A DNA stretch of 64,000 nucleotides from Porites lobata (Eukaryota > Cnidaria > Anthozoa > Scleractinia > Poritidae), in the NCBI GenBank assembly GCA_942486035.1, contig CALNXK010000080.1:1930001-1994000 (forward strand). The letters are read 5' to 3'. Below the pieces are notes generated by a model. It did not search any database. It had not been told where the DNA came from and saw only the letters and a list, made by a program, of their open reading frames with translations. Below, one piece after another: positions 1-10,975 of the stretch. Position 1 is the first letter of the stretch; each line of letters opens with the position of its first letter. Both the position numbers and the translations under genes were made by a program.

Positions 1-125
1 GAGTATGCACTATTTGTATTCATTTGGAGCAGGCAGTTCAAACTTTATTTAAGGAAGTAAAGCGTGATACAGATGTCCTTAAAGAAACATTCGCTTTATA
101 ACTTGAACTGGTCTTATTTCGAGTA
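1..125 (+). repeat. Partial copy of a dispersed repeat, also at 41.07-41.17 kb
   Basis: This stretch matches 41071-41170 closely (shared words such as GAGTATGCACT and CATTTGGAGCAGGCA), with a short indel around position 45-80. The other copy is preceded by sequence that is itself repeated at 38.58-38.89 kb, so all three belong to one dispersed family. No coding function is seen. Confidence 0.6.
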
Positions 126-127
126 TA

Positions 128-662
128 CAGTCTCCGGCACGAATAGAATCGATAACTCGAACCTTCAAGGGAAATCGAAAAAAGTTCGAGTTATCGGGAG
201 CTCGAAGAAAATAGCCGAGAGTAAGGTAAAAAACAGTTTTTACTGCACAGTGAACATTTTAATCACATAGAGCATGCGATTTACTGTTTTGAGAAGTAAA
301 GCTGCTTCACGTTAGCCTGTGACCATCAACATTAGCCTCCACTAGTAAACTATACTCCTACAACACGTCAATCGGAATTCCAAAATTCTATGTTTCGGAC
401 GCCAGGAGACGGCTTTTTTCCCGACTTTTTAAGGGCTCAAAACATGGTTCGAGTTATCGAGGGTAAAATCATGATATAGAAAATGACCTGAGGGGAAACG
501 AAAATTGGTCCGTGTAAGCGGGAGTTCGAGTTATAGTGGGGTTCGAGTTACCGAGGGTAAAATTGCAGTGAATACATGACGGAAACCCTAGGGAAATCGA
601 TTTTGGTTCGAGTTAGCGCGAGTTTCGAGTTAGTGAGGGTTCCAGTTATCCGGAGTCGACTG
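128..662. mobile_element. Tigger/pogo-like MITE with TA target duplication
   Basis: The ends are inverted repeats starting CAGTC, followed by variants of 'ccggataactcgaacc'. The interior repeats words like GTTCGAGTTATCGAGGG on both strands. TA flanks both ends (126-127 and 663-664), as expected for the Tc1/mariner/pogo superfamily. It has no transposase frame, so it is a non-autonomous element of about 535 bp. Related elements with the same end logic lie at 50588-51070 and 52100-52583. Confidence 0.7.
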
Positions 663-865
663 TATACCCATGCCGCGTTGTGTTACAGCCGTACAAAATT
701 ATCCAGTCATGGGTGAATCTTTTGTTTTCTGTCCTGCAAGACTCGATCCTTGACTCGATTCTCGATAGGTTGTTCTCGATTCTCGATTCTCTATTCGTGC
801 AGAAATCAAGAAGAGAATCGAGACTCGCAATGGATTGTCAACTTGCATTTGAACGGTACTGTACC

Positions 866-1203
866 TGTGTTACCCTTCGTTACCCTGTCTTACCCTTTGT
901 TACCCTGTGTTACCTTGCGTTACCCTGCGTTACCCTCTGTTACCCTCTGTTACTCCTTGTTTCCCCGTGTTACCTTGTGTTACCCTGTGTTACTCTTTGT
1001 TACCTTATGCTACCCTCTGTTACTCTGTGTTTCCCTGTGTTACCTTGTGTTACCCTGTGTTACCCTGGGTTACTCTGTGTTACCCTGTGCTACCCTGTGT
1101 TACCCTTTGTTACCCTGTGTTACCCTGTGTTACCCTCTGTTACTCTTTGTTTCCCGTTACTCTTTGTTACCTTATGTTACCCTCTGTTAGGCTTTGTTGC
1201 CCT
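866..1203. repeat. 10-bp minisatellite, unit TTACCCTGTG
   Basis: About 34 degenerate copies of TTACCCTGTG (variants TTACTCTTTG, TTTCCCTGTG). Because 10 is not a multiple of three, a 30-bp super-period reads as a ten-residue repeat in all three plus-strand frames. This creates long false ORFs of the LPCVTLCYPV type. Confidence 0.9.
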
Positions 1204-1686
1204 TAGCCTCCCACGCAGGCGTTTTAAGTGGAGCTCGTTTTTCATCCCTCACCACAAACGCCTGTTCAGCCGGAAACAACATTCCTTTCCCATTGTTTTA
1301 TTTGCGTGGTAAGTGACCAATAAACAGTTGTGCAATAAGGTGTTGACAGGCTAAACGCGACTAAAACGTGACCCTACGGTTACTGTTTTCCTTCTTTTCT
1401 TTCCTTCATTAAGGTTATGAAGTGCATGGAGTATTGTAAAATTTGATTAAATCTTATTTTTGCCACTCAAAATCTAACATTTATTGGAGGTTAGAAAGTT
1501 TTTCCAGTGTTTCCTGCAGATTGAGTAATTATCAGATTACCTTACGGTCAAGGTTAACTTTCCAGAATTTGAAAAGTACAATGTGATTGGCTAAGCATCG
1601 AAAAGGAATGTTGTCTTCAGATGAGCAGGCATTTGTGGGGAGGAATGAAAAACGAGCTCCCCTAAAAACGCCTGCATGGGAGGCTA
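1204..1686. mobile_element. MITE with TAGCCTCCCACGC ends
   Basis: The left end TAGCCTCCCACGCAGGCGTT is mirrored by the right end (AACGCCTGCATGGGAGGCTA). The inverted similarity continues inward for about 60 bp (GAGCTCGTTTTTCATCCCTC on the left against GAGGAATGAAAAACGAGCTC on the right). There is no coding interior. It separates the minisatellite on its left from a LINE end on its right. The duplicate copy is at 5761-6243, and a short relative with the same terminal words is at 63314-63410. Confidence 0.75.
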
Positions 1687-2134
1687 TGTTGCCCTGTGTA
1701 ACAAACAAACTCGTGATGGAAACTGGAAGATATAATCAAACTTCCCGCAACGATAGATTCTTCTGCCCTATTTGTAACTCTAGTATAATTAAAGACGAAT
1801 TTCATTTTCTCTTCCGTTGTCCAAAATATTCAATCCCAAGGGAGAAATTCTACAATCAAATGCAACAAAATTTTGTCGACTTTAATCAGCTATCTTACAC
1901 AGAATTAATAAATAAACTGCTGAATTCACATAATTTTTCCGTAAATTCACATTTGTTGAAATTTGTCTCATTATGTAATGATTTACGTACTAATTTGTTA
2001 TCAAATCATGCTGATGACATTTGATTGACTGTAGTAATCATTGCATTGCATTATCATTGTTATAAATTGTAACTTTATGTTAAAGTTTTTGCAATACTGT
2101 ACCTACATAATTATAGTCATGTAAATAAAGCTTA

Positions 2135-2165
<31 letters not shown>
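1687..2165 (+). mobile_element. LINE (non-LTR retrotransposon) 3' end, truncated ORF2 C-terminus
   Basis: The frame 1687-2024 reads LVMETGRYNQTS, then a CPIC-x12-H-x4-C zinc-knuckle pattern (FCPIC, DEFHFLFRCPKYS), which is typical of the region after the reverse transcriptase in many animal LINEs. It stops at 2022-2024 and is followed by an AT-rich 3' UTR, AATAAA at ~2124 and a (TTG)n tail. The 5' part, with endonuclease and reverse transcriptase, is missing, so the copy is dead. A 10-bp minisatellite begins directly at the tail. Confidence 0.8.
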
Positions 2166-2167
<2 letters not shown>

Positions 2168-2168
2168 G
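2134..2168. repeat. (TTG)n microsatellite, LINE 3' tail
   Basis: Roughly ten TTG triplets follow AATAAAGCTTA. The same tail, shorter, occurs in the duplicate at 6691-6716 and, on the other strand, at 53161-53169. This marks it as the 3' tail of this LINE family. Confidence 0.85.
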
Positions 2169-3093
2169 TTACCTTGTGTTACTCTGTGTTACTCTGTGTT
2201 ACCTTGTCTTACCTTGTGTTACTCTGTTTTACCCCTTTGTTACCCTGTGTTACCCTGTGTTGCCCTTTGTTACCCTGTGTTACCCTGAGTTACTCTGTGT
2301 TACCCTGTATCACCCTGTGTTGCCCTTTGTTACTCTTTGTTACCTTGTGTTACCCTGTTTTACCCTTTGTTACCCTGTGTTACTCTGTGTTACCCTGTGT
2401 CACTCTGTGTTTCCCTGTGTTACTCTTTGTTACCCTATGTTACTCTCTGTTACCCTGTGTTACTCTGTGTTACCCTTTGTTACTCTGTGTTACCCTGTAT
2501 CACCCTGTGTTGCCCTTTGTTACTCTTTGTTACCTTGTGTTACCCTGTTTTACCCTTTGTTACCCTGTGTTACTCTGTGTTATCCTGTGTTACCCTGTGT
2601 CACTCTGTGTTTCCCTGTGTTACTCTTTGTTACCCTATGTTACTCTCTGTTACCCTGTGTTACTCTGTGTTGCTCTGTGTTACCCTGTATTACCTGGTGT
2701 TACCCTGTGTTACCCTGTGTTACCTTTTGTTACCCTATGTTACCCTTAGTTACTCTGTGTTGCCGTGTGTTACCCCGTGTTACCCTTTGTTACCCTGTGT
2801 TACCCATTGTTACCCTTGGTTACCCTGTCTTAACCTGTGTTACTCTGTTTCCTTATGTTACCCTTTGTTACCCTGTGGTACCCTTTGTTACCCTGTGTTA
2901 CTCTGTGTTACTCTGTGTTACCCTGTATTACCCAGTGTTACCCTGTGTTGCCCTGTGTTACCTTGTGTTACCCTGTGTTACCCATTGTTACCCTTGGTTA
3001 CCCTGTCTTACCCTGTGTTACTTTGTTTCCTTATGTTACCCTTTGTTACCCTTTGTTACCCTGTGTTACCCTGTGCTACTCTTTGTTACCTTG
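2166..3093. repeat. 10-bp minisatellite, unit TTACCCTGTG (second block)
   Basis: About 90 degenerate decamers begin directly at the LINE tail (TTGTTGTGTTACCTTGTG). Longer internal duplications occur: a block beginning TTACCCTGTATCACCCTG is present twice, near 2300 and 2485. This indicates growth by unequal exchange. It is non-coding; ORFs of up to 320 codons are an artefact of the period. Confidence 0.9.
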
Positions 3094-3945
3094 TGAGTAT
3101 AGTCACTGAAACTTGACTTGCAAGACAAGATCATCGTTTCACACCAGTGGGCAGTTGCCCCAGGCAGAAAAGCTTTGATTTGCGACCTAATCACCTCTTC
3201 ACTAAATTCAAGAGAAAAGTACTTACTTGTTTGCGAACAAAAGCGATTGTCAATTGTAACCACAATGCATTCATGCGGTGATTTGAAAAAACTTTCATCT
3301 GCAACCGGCGATGCGATGTTGCGTGGCAATTATCACGTATCAAAACGTGAAATACTTGTTTGGAAGAAGTATCCCCTAACATCCTGAAAGAGACGGCCAA
3401 ATACAGGCTGTTCTTTTTTACGCTATGGTTAGGATTTTACCCATCTTTTATGTTTAAGTCTTGTAAGACTGAAACAGTGAACAGGAATAGAAGGCTTTTC
3501 CCTCATGATCATGGCCACTCGGTGTCCACAGCATCAAAAAAGCTTTCCATGGGCGTAGCCAGGATTTTTCCATAATTCCACTCAAATAAGAAGCTGAGCA
3601 CAAATTAAATACTGACAAAGATTTTTTTTAAAACATGCAAATTATTTTGATGATAAGAAAAAGCCATTTGAGAGGAAAAGATCCTTATGCTGTGAATCCT
3701 TCTTAGCCAGAACGCAAGTACAAATACAAAATCTTTTTATCATAACAGTTGGGAAGTGAAGTTCATACTGTCAACCCAGGAAGCATCTTGGGCAGGTTTT
3801 TTTTTCAGCCCATTGAATGTGCGTGAATGTTTTTTTGGACAGAGGAGTTATGCAGGATTCTTTTCTTACCTATATGCACTTCCAGGATATACAGTGTACA
3901 TGTATATATTTTTTCTAAAATCAACCAGCCCCTCACCCCAAATTA
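3094..3945. other. Unrecognised unique segment between minisatellites (copy A)
   Basis: No known domain is found. An open frame at 3118-3387 (89 codons) is broken in the duplicate by a one-base loss near 7763 (TTGCCCCAGG against TTGCCCAGG), so coding is unlikely. The duplicate lies at about 7705-8552. Confidence 0.5.
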
Positions 3946-4308
3946 TCCTAATTAGTCAAGTCATCTCAGTCCTCCATAGTCATCACAGTCATCTCAGTCA
4001 TCTCAGTCATCTCATTTATCCCTGTTCATCCCAGTTATCCCTTGTCATCCCTAGTCGTCCCAGTCATACTTAGTTATGTCAGACATTTTAATTATCTTAG
4101 TCATCCCAGTCTTTGCTGTTATCCTTATTCATCCTAATCATACTGGTCATCCCTTGTCATTCCAGCCATCCCAGTTTTCGCTCATTCCATTCACCCTATC
4201 ATCCCAGTCATCCCTATTGTTCCTAGTCATCTCAGTCATCCCTAGTCATCACAGTCATCTCAGTTATCCCTATTCATCCCTAGACATCTCAGTCATCCTA
4301 TTCATCGA
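3946..4308. repeat. 9/10-bp minisatellite, unit (A)GTCATCCC(T)
   Basis: Irregular runs of CAGTCATCT and TAGTCATCCC with interspersed variants. The unit length alternates between 9 and 10 bp. The duplicate is at about 8553-8906. Confidence 0.85.
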
Positions 4309-4311
4309 AAA

Positions 4312-5074
4312 ATAATAATGTACATCAATTTTATTATTGGTGCTAAATTATGGAATGAGGTGCCAGTTAGAGTGATAGATATGTCAAAAGTAAGCGTTTA
4401 ATGATAATTGATCAGAGCGCTCTTTGAAAGATTAAAAGGCAAATGTAAGGTGATTACCTGGATGCAACCATGATAATGCAAAGAATTAAATGGCAAAATC
4501 CCAAACCTTAGCTCCTTTCACAACTTGCATTAAACAGATTTGTCTTTCTTGCTTTTGACTTTATTACACATATTCTTTCTTTTCTTTTCTCTATGCTTTT
4601 TACTTATTTTCTGGTAATATCTATTTTGTAGTACAATTGATTTAGCACATGCTACAACTAGCATTTTACGCTGACTGCGTGCCAAGAAATTGTACACAAT
4701 ATTATGATAAAGGCTTTAGTTTTTATAGTTTGTCTCATGATTGTCACTTTGATATTGATCACGACGTTTCGACTGCACACTGCAGGTCTTCAACAGGCGA
4801 TAGTGTCGATTTACTGAGTCAAACTATTTGTACCACCATGGTTGTTAGTGATTAGTGTATCACAAACCTCGCTCATGGTTGGTTGGTTTCAATAAAAAGC
4901 ATTGTTGGCATTGTGAGAGAAAGAAACTGATCCCTTGGCTGTCCACTGTGGTAGAGGGTGGTCGTGTTCCCTTAATTATGACTGGGATTGTGGCTCAGCC
5001 TGAACCCCGAAATCTTGTGTTCTTATATGCGGTGTTTACTGAATGTATTAAAGATGTCTTGTCTTGTCTTGGCA
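4312..5074 (+). mobile_element. LINE 3'-end remnant
   Basis: Translation from about 4328 reads FIIGAKLWNEVPVRVID, matching the 'G-x-x-WN-x-(L/V)P' motif near the C-terminus of many animal LINE ORF2 proteins. Untranslated sequence follows up to ATTAAAG and a short (TCTTG)n tail at about 5048-5073. A second GTCATCCC array starts right after that tail. No functional frame remains. Confidence 0.55.
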
Positions 5075-5425
5075 TCCCAAGCATCTCAATGATCTCAGTT
5101 AGTCATCTCTAGTTATCCCAGTCATCCCAGTCATTCCTTGTCACCCTAGTCATCCCCCCTTATCTCAGTCATCCTAGTCACCCCACTGAGTCATCCCTAG
5201 TGATCCCTAGTGATCCCTGTCATTCCCGTCATCCTGGTCATCCCTGGTCATCCTAGTGATCTGAAGTCATCCACAGTAATCCCAGCCATCCGATTCATTC
5301 CAGTTATCCCAAGTCACCCCAGTCATGCCTAGTCATCTGTAGTCATCCCAGTAATCCCTAGTCATCCCAATCATGCCAGTTACCTATATAATCATTATAG
5401 TCATCCCAGTCATCCCAATCGCCCC
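5075..5425. repeat. GTCATCCC minisatellite (second block, copy A)
   Basis: Degenerate 9-10-bp units (GTCATCCCA, GTCATCCCTA, GTGATCCCTA). It ends at the duplication join near 5425. Confidence 0.85.
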
Positions 5426-5451
5426 CCACTTGCTTTTGAACGGTACTGTAC

Positions 5452-5760
5452 CTGTGTTACCCTTCGTTACCCTGTCTTACCCTTTGTTACCCTGTGTTAC
5501 CTTGCGTTACCCTCTGTTACCCTCTGTTACTCCTTGTTTCCCTGTGTTACCTTGTGTTACCCTGTGTTACTCTTTGTTACCTTATGCTACCCTCTGTTAC
5601 TCTGTGTTACCTTGTGTTACCCTGTGTTACCCTGGGTTACTCTGTGTTACCCTGTGCTACCCTGTGTTACCCTTTGTTACCCTGTGTTACCCTCTGTTAC
5701 TCTTTGTTTCCCGTTACTCTTTGTTACCTTATGTTACCCTCTGTTAGGCTTTGTTGCCCT
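5452..5760. repeat. TTACCCTGTG minisatellite (copy B, first block)
   Basis: About 30 degenerate decamers, the counterpart of 866-1203 with a few units lost. Confidence 0.9.
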
Positions 5761-6243
5761 TAGCCTCCCACGCAGGCGTTTTAAGTGGAGCTCGTTTTTC
5801 ATCCCTCACCACAAACGCCTGTTCAGCCGGAAACAACATTCCTTTCCCATTGTTTTATTTGCGTGGTAAGTGACCAATAAACAGTTGTGCAATAAGGTGT
5901 TGACAGGCTAAACGCGACTAAAACGTGACCCTACAGTTACTGTTTTCCTTCTTTTCTTTCCTTCATTAAGGTTATGAAGTGCATGGAGTATTGTAAAATT
6001 TGATTAAATCTTATTTTTGCCGCTCGAAATCTAACATTTATTGGAGGTTAGAAAGTTTTTCCAGTGTTTCCTGCAGATTGAGTAATTATCAGATTACCTT
6101 ACGGTCAAGGTTAACTTTCCAGAATTTGAAAAGTACAATGTGATTGGCTAAGGATCGAAAAGGAATGTTGTCTTCAGATGAGCAGGCATTTGTGGGGAGG
6201 GATGAAAAATGAGCTCCCCTAAAAACCCCTGCATGGGAGGCTA
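5761..6243. mobile_element. MITE with TAGCCTCCCACGC ends (copy B)
   Basis: Duplicate of the element at 1204-1686, with the same terminal inverted repeats and the same neighbours. It therefore travelled with the segmental duplication and was not inserted twice. Confidence 0.75.
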
Positions 6244-6716
6244 TGTTGCCCTGTGTAACACACAAACTCATGATGGAAACTGGAAGATATAATCAAACTT
6301 CCCGCAACGATAGATTCTTCTGCCCTATTTGTAACTCTAGTATAATTAAAGACGAATTTCATTTTCTCTTCCATTGTCCAAAATATTCAATCCCAAGGGA
6401 GAAATTCTACAATCAAATGCAACAAAATTTTGTCGACTTTAATCAGCTATCTTACACAGAATTAATAAATAAACCGCTGAATTCACATAATTTTTCTGTA
6501 AATTCACATTTGTTGAAATTTGTCTCATTATGTAATGATTTACGTACTAATTTGTTATCAAATCATGCTGATGACATTTGATTGACTGTAGTAATCATTG
6601 CATTGCATTATCATTGTTAAAAATTGTAACTTTATGTTAAAGTTTTTGCAATACTGTACCTACATAATTATAGTCATGTAAATAAAGCTTATGTTGTTGT
6701 TGTTGTTGTTGTTGTG
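6244..6716 (+). mobile_element. LINE 3' end (copy B)
   Basis: Duplicate of 1687-2165. The frame to 6581 is still open and keeps the CPIC...H....C knuckle (FCPIC, FLFHCPKYS), with R to H and L to P changes. A shorter (TTG)n tail follows. Confidence 0.8.
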
Positions 6717-7704
6717 TTACCTTGTGTTACCCTGTGTTACTCTGTGTTACCTTGTCTTACCTTGTGTTACTCTGTTTTACCCCTTTGTTACCCTGTGTTA
6801 CCCTGTGTTGCCCTTTGTTACCCTGTGTTACTCTGTGTTACCCTGTATCACCCTGTGTTGCCCTTTGTTACTCTTTGTTACCTTGTGTTACCCTGTTTTA
6901 CCCTTTGTTACCCTGTGTTACTCTGTGTTATCCTGTGTTACCCTGTGTCACTCTGTGTTTCCCTGTGTTACTCTTTGTTACCCTATGTTACTCTCTGTTA
7001 CCCTGTGTTACTCTGTGTTACCCTTTGTTACTCTGTGTTACCCTGTATCACCCTGTGTTGCCCTTTGTTACTCTTTGTTACCTTGTGTTACCCTGTTTTA
7101 CCCTGTGTTACTCTGTGTTATCCTGTGTTACCCTGTGTCACCCTGTGTTTCCCTGTGTTACTCTTTGTTACCCTATGTTACTCTCTGTTACCCTGTGTTA
7201 CTCTGTGTTACTCTGTGTTACCTTGTATTACCTGGTGTTACCCTGTGTTACCCTGTGTTACCTTTTGTTACCCTATGTTACCCTTAGTTACTCTGTGTTG
7301 CCGTGTCTTACCCCGTGTTACCCTTTGTTACCCTGTGTTACCCATTGTTACCCTTGGTTACCCTGTCTTAACCTGTGTTACTCTGTTTCCTTATGTTACC
7401 CTTTGTTACCCTGTGGTACCCTTTGTTACCCTGTGTTACTCTGTGTTACCCTGTATTACCCAGTGTTACCCTTTGTTGCCCTGCGTTACCCTTTGTTGCC
7501 CTGTGTTACCTTGTGTTACCCTGTGTTACCCATTGTTACCCTTGGTTACCCTGTCTTACCCTGTGTTACTTTGTTTCCTTATGTTACCCTTTGTTACCCT
7601 GTGGTACCCTTTGTTACCCTTAGTTACTCTGTGTAGCCGTGTGTTACCCCATGTTACCCTTTGTTACCCTGTGCTACCCTGTGCTACTCTTTGTTACCTT
7701 GTGA
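6713..7704. repeat. TTACCCTGTG minisatellite (copy B, second block)
   Basis: About 98 decamers starting at the LINE tail. Internal blocks of 150-200 bp are repeated, showing block-wise expansion. Non-coding. Confidence 0.9.
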
Positions 7705-8552
7705 GTAGTCACTGAAACTTGACTTGCAAGACAAGATCATCGTTTCACACCAGTGGGCAGTTGCCCAGGCAGAAAAGCTCTGATTTGCGACCTAATCACC
7801 TCTTCACTAAATTCAAGAGAAAAGTACTTACTTGTTTGCGAACAAAAGCGATTGTCAATTGTAACCACAACGCATTTATGCGGTGACTTGAAAAAACTTT
7901 CATCTGCAACTGGCGATGCGATGTTGCGTGGCAATTATCACGTATTAAAACGTGTCAAAATACTTGTTTGGAAGAAGTATCCCCTAACATCCTGAAAGAG
8001 ACGGCCAAATACAGGCTGTTCTTTTTTACGCTATGGTTAGGATTTTACCCATTTTTTATGTTTAAGTCTTGTAAGACTGAAACAGTGAACAGGAACAGAA
8101 CGCTTTTCCCTCATGATCATGGCGACTCGGTGTCCACAGCATCAAAAAAGCTTTCCATGGGTGTAGCCAGGATTTTTCCATAATTCCACTCAAATAAGAA
8201 GCTGAGCACAAATTAAATACTGACAAAGATTTTTTTAAAACATGCAAATTATTTTGATGATAAGAAAAAGCCATTTGAGAGGAAAAGATCCTTATGCTGT
8301 GAATCCTTCTTAGCCAGAACGCAAGTACAAATACAAAATCTTTTTATCATAACAGTTGGGAAATGAAGTTCATACTGTCAACCCGAGAAGCATCTTGGGC
8401 AGGTTTTTTTTTCAGCCCATTGAATGTGCGTGAATGTTTTTTTGGACAGAGGAGTTATGCAGGATTCTTTTCTTACCTATATGCACTTGCAGGATATACA
8501 GTGTACATGTATATATTTTTTTCTAAAATCAACCAGCCCCTCACCCCAAATT

Positions 8553-8906
8553 ATCCTAATTAGTCAAGTCATCTCAGTCCTCCATAGTCATCACAGTCAT
8601 CTCAGTCATCTCATTTATCCCTGTTCATCCCAGTTATCCCTTGTCATCCCTAGTCATCCCAGTCATACTTAGTTATGTCAGACATTTTAATTATCTTAGT
8701 CATCCCAGTCTTTGCTGTTATCCTTATTCATCCTAATCATACTGGTCATCCCTTGTCATTCCAGCCATCCCAGTTTTCGCTCATTCCATTCACCCTATCA
8801 TCCCAGTCATCCCTATTGTTCCTAGTCATCTCAGTTATCCCTAGTCATCACAGTCATCTCAGTTATCCCTATTCATCCCTAGACATCTCAGTCATCCTAT
8901 TCATCG
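8553..8906. repeat. GTCATCCC minisatellite (copy B, first block)
   Basis: Counterpart of 3946-4308, shorter by one CAGTCATCT unit. Confidence 0.85.
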
Positions 8907-8911
8907 AAAAA

Positions 8912-9672
8912 TAATAATGTACATCAATTTTATTATTGGTGCTAAATTATGGAATGAGGTGCCAGTTAGAGTGATAGATATGTCAAAAGTAAGCGTTTAA
9001 ATGATAATTGATCAGTGCGCTCTTTGAAAGATTAAAAGGCAAATGTAAGGTGATTACCTGGATGCAACCATGATAATGCAAAGAATTAAATGGCAAAATC
9101 TCAAACCTTAGCTCCTTTCACAACTTGCATTAAACAGATTTGTCTTTCTTGCTTTTGACTTTATTACACATATTCTTTCTTTTCTTTTCTCTATGCTTTT
9201 TACTTATTTTCTGGTAATATCTGTTTTGTAGTAGAATTGATTTAGCACATGCTACAACTAGCATTTTAGGCTGACTGCGTGCCAAGAAATTGTACACAAT
9301 ATTATGATAAAGGCTTTAGTTTTTATAGTTTGTCTCATGATTGTTACTTTGATATTGATCACGACGTTTCCACTGCACACTGCAGGTCTTCATCAGGCGA
9401 TAGTGTCGATTTACTGAGTCAAACTATTTGTACCACCATGGTTGTTAGTGATTAGTGTATCACAAACCTCGCTCATGGTTGGTGGGTTTCAATAAAAAGC
9501 ATTGTTGGCACTGTGAGAGGAAGAAACTGATCCCTTGGCTGTCCACTGTGGTAGAGGGTGGTAGTGTTCCCTTAATTATGACTGGGATTGTGGCTCAGCC
9601 TGAACCCCGAAATCTTGTGTTCTTATATGCGGTGTTTACTGAATATATTAAAGATGTCTTGTCTTGTCTTGT
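8912..9672 (+). mobile_element. LINE 3'-end remnant (copy B)
   Basis: Counterpart of 4312-5074, with the same 'AKLWNEVP' trace and the same (TCTTG)n tail before the next GTCATCCC array. Confidence 0.55.
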
Positions 9673-10285
9673 CATCCCAAACATCCCAATGATCTCAGTT
9701 AGTCATCTCTAGTTATCCCAGTCATCCCAGTCATTCCTTGTCACCCTAGTCATCCCTAGTCATCCCCCCTTATCTCAGTCATCCTAGTGAGTGATCCCTA
9801 GTGATCCCTGTCATTCCCGTCATCCTGGTCATCCCTGGTCATCCTAGTGATCTGAAGTCATCCACAGTAATCCCAGTCATCCGATTCATTCCAGTCATCC
9901 CAAGTCACCCCAGTCATGCCTAGTCATCTGTAGTCATCCCAGTAATCCCTAGTCATCCCAATCATGCCAGTTATATAATCATTATAGTCATCCCAGTCAT
10001 CTGTAGTTATCTCAGTCATCCCAGTTATCCCAATCGCCCCCAGACATCCCATTCATCCGTAGACATCCCCAGTCATCCCTCTCATCTCAGTTTTCTTAAG
10101 TCATCCTAGTAATTCTAGCCTTCCCAGTCATCCTTACTCTTTCATGTCATCCCAGTCACCCTAGACATCCCAGTTTTCCTTGTCATTTCAATGTCCCCAG
10201 TCATCCTGGTCATTCCAGTCTCCCCAGTCATTCTAGTCAGCCTAGTTTCCTTAGTCATGCTTGTCATCCATGCCTCATACTCTCT
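9673..10285. repeat. GTCATCCC minisatellite (copy B, second block, extended)
   Basis: Degenerate 9-10-bp units. It continues about 250 bp beyond the point where copy A is cut off by the join, so this end is probably the original right border of the duplicated unit. Confidence 0.8.
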
Positions 10286-10450
10286 TGTATCTGCGCTTTG
10301 TTGTAAGAAAAAATACTGGAAAAAAACAAGTAGAGTTGAAAGGCAAACTATACTTTTTAAGTTTTACCTTTTATTTATTTCCTTTTCTTTATTGTATTGT
10401 CTTTCTATTTTTTTTGTTGTTCTGTATTTTTCCTTTTTCATTAGTATTAA

Positions 10451-10625
10451 GTTGAGTATGATTGGGTGAATGTAATCCTGAATAGGACTGTTGTTGACAG
10501 TGACTGACATTTCAACAACCTGTGCATGACTCTGTAAATGACTACGGCACACATTGTTGAAACAGCAGTTACTGTCAACAACCGTCCTATTCAGAACTGT
10601 GTTCACCCAGATGATCATACTCAAC
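10451..10625. mobile_element. Palindromic MITE-like inverted repeat
   Basis: The left arm begins GTTGAGTATGATTGGGTGAA. The right arm ends with its imperfect complement (TTCACCCAGATGATCATACT, then CAAC). The arms are about 75 bp with a ~25-bp spacer, and inner words match too (TAGGACTGTTGTTGACAGT against ACTGTCAACAACCGTCCTA). It is non-coding and could fold as one hairpin. Confidence 0.7.
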
Positions 10626-10673
10626 TTACTCATTAAGGGCCTTATTAAATGACTCATAGGTTGAAACCTTTCA

Positions 10674-10785
10674 TAGTTTTATTTTTTTCCCTTGAACGTT
10701 TTCAATATGTGCATTTGTTTCATGCATTCAGTTTTATTTTTTTTTTCCCTTGAACGCAATATGCCCCATGCATTCAGAAGAGAGG
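10674..10785 (+). repeat. Two-copy direct repeat (~55 bp)
   Basis: GTTTTATTTTTTTCCCTTGAACG followed some 20 bp later by CATGCATTCA occurs twice in direct order (from about 10675 and 10730). The second copy has a longer T run and a changed middle. Confidence 0.55.
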
Positions 10786-10975
10786 GAAGAGACGGTTTTT
10801 CTGAGCCTGGCTTAATTCTTACAGGCATGCACTGTCTCTTGATTTTAACTTTTTATTGTAAAAAACCAGCATTGCATGATGGTAGCTTTTTAAGATAAAT
10901 TTGAGGGGATTTACGTAGTCAGGTGGAATAAGTAAGTAAAATTCATTTAGTGAGTCATGCTTCTTTTTTTTTCAG

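Larger units (their letters stand above)
838..5425. repeat. Tandem segmental duplication, copy A (~4.6 kb)
   Basis: The sequence from 'acttgcatttgaacggtactg' near 840 restarts at about 5426 and is followed in the same order by every component: minisatellite, MITE, LINE end, minisatellite, unique segment, second minisatellite, LINE end, second minisatellite. The join lies in 'cccaatcgccccc|acttgc'. In the segment 4381-5060 versus 8981-9660 I count about a dozen differences. That level fits a recent duplication, but also allelic copies wrongly assembled in tandem. Confidence 0.85.
5426..10037. repeat. Tandem segmental duplication, copy B (~4.6 kb)
   Basis: This is the second copy of the unit described at 838-5425, with the same order of parts. 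Array lengths differ (the minisatellite at 6713-7704 is longer than its partner). Single-base changes are scattered throughout. The copy-B homology ends at the same word, CCCAATCGCCCCC, near 10037, after which the GTCATCCC array continues. Confidence 0.85.

Noticed and set aside
866..1203. Telomere-like repeat
   Set aside because: The unit TTACCCTGTG contains CCCTGT and not the animal telomere complement CCCTAA. The period is 10 rather than 6, and it lies inside a duplicated unit.
3118..3387. 89-codon ORF between minisatellites
   Set aside because: The duplicate copy at about 7740-7995 has a one-base loss that breaks the frame, and no domain is recognised.
2134..7715. Several plus-strand ORFs of 80-330 codons with LPCVTLCYPV-like repeats
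   Set aside because: A 10-bp minisatellite gives a 30-bp (ten-codon) repeat in all three frames at once. All are translations of non-coding satellite.
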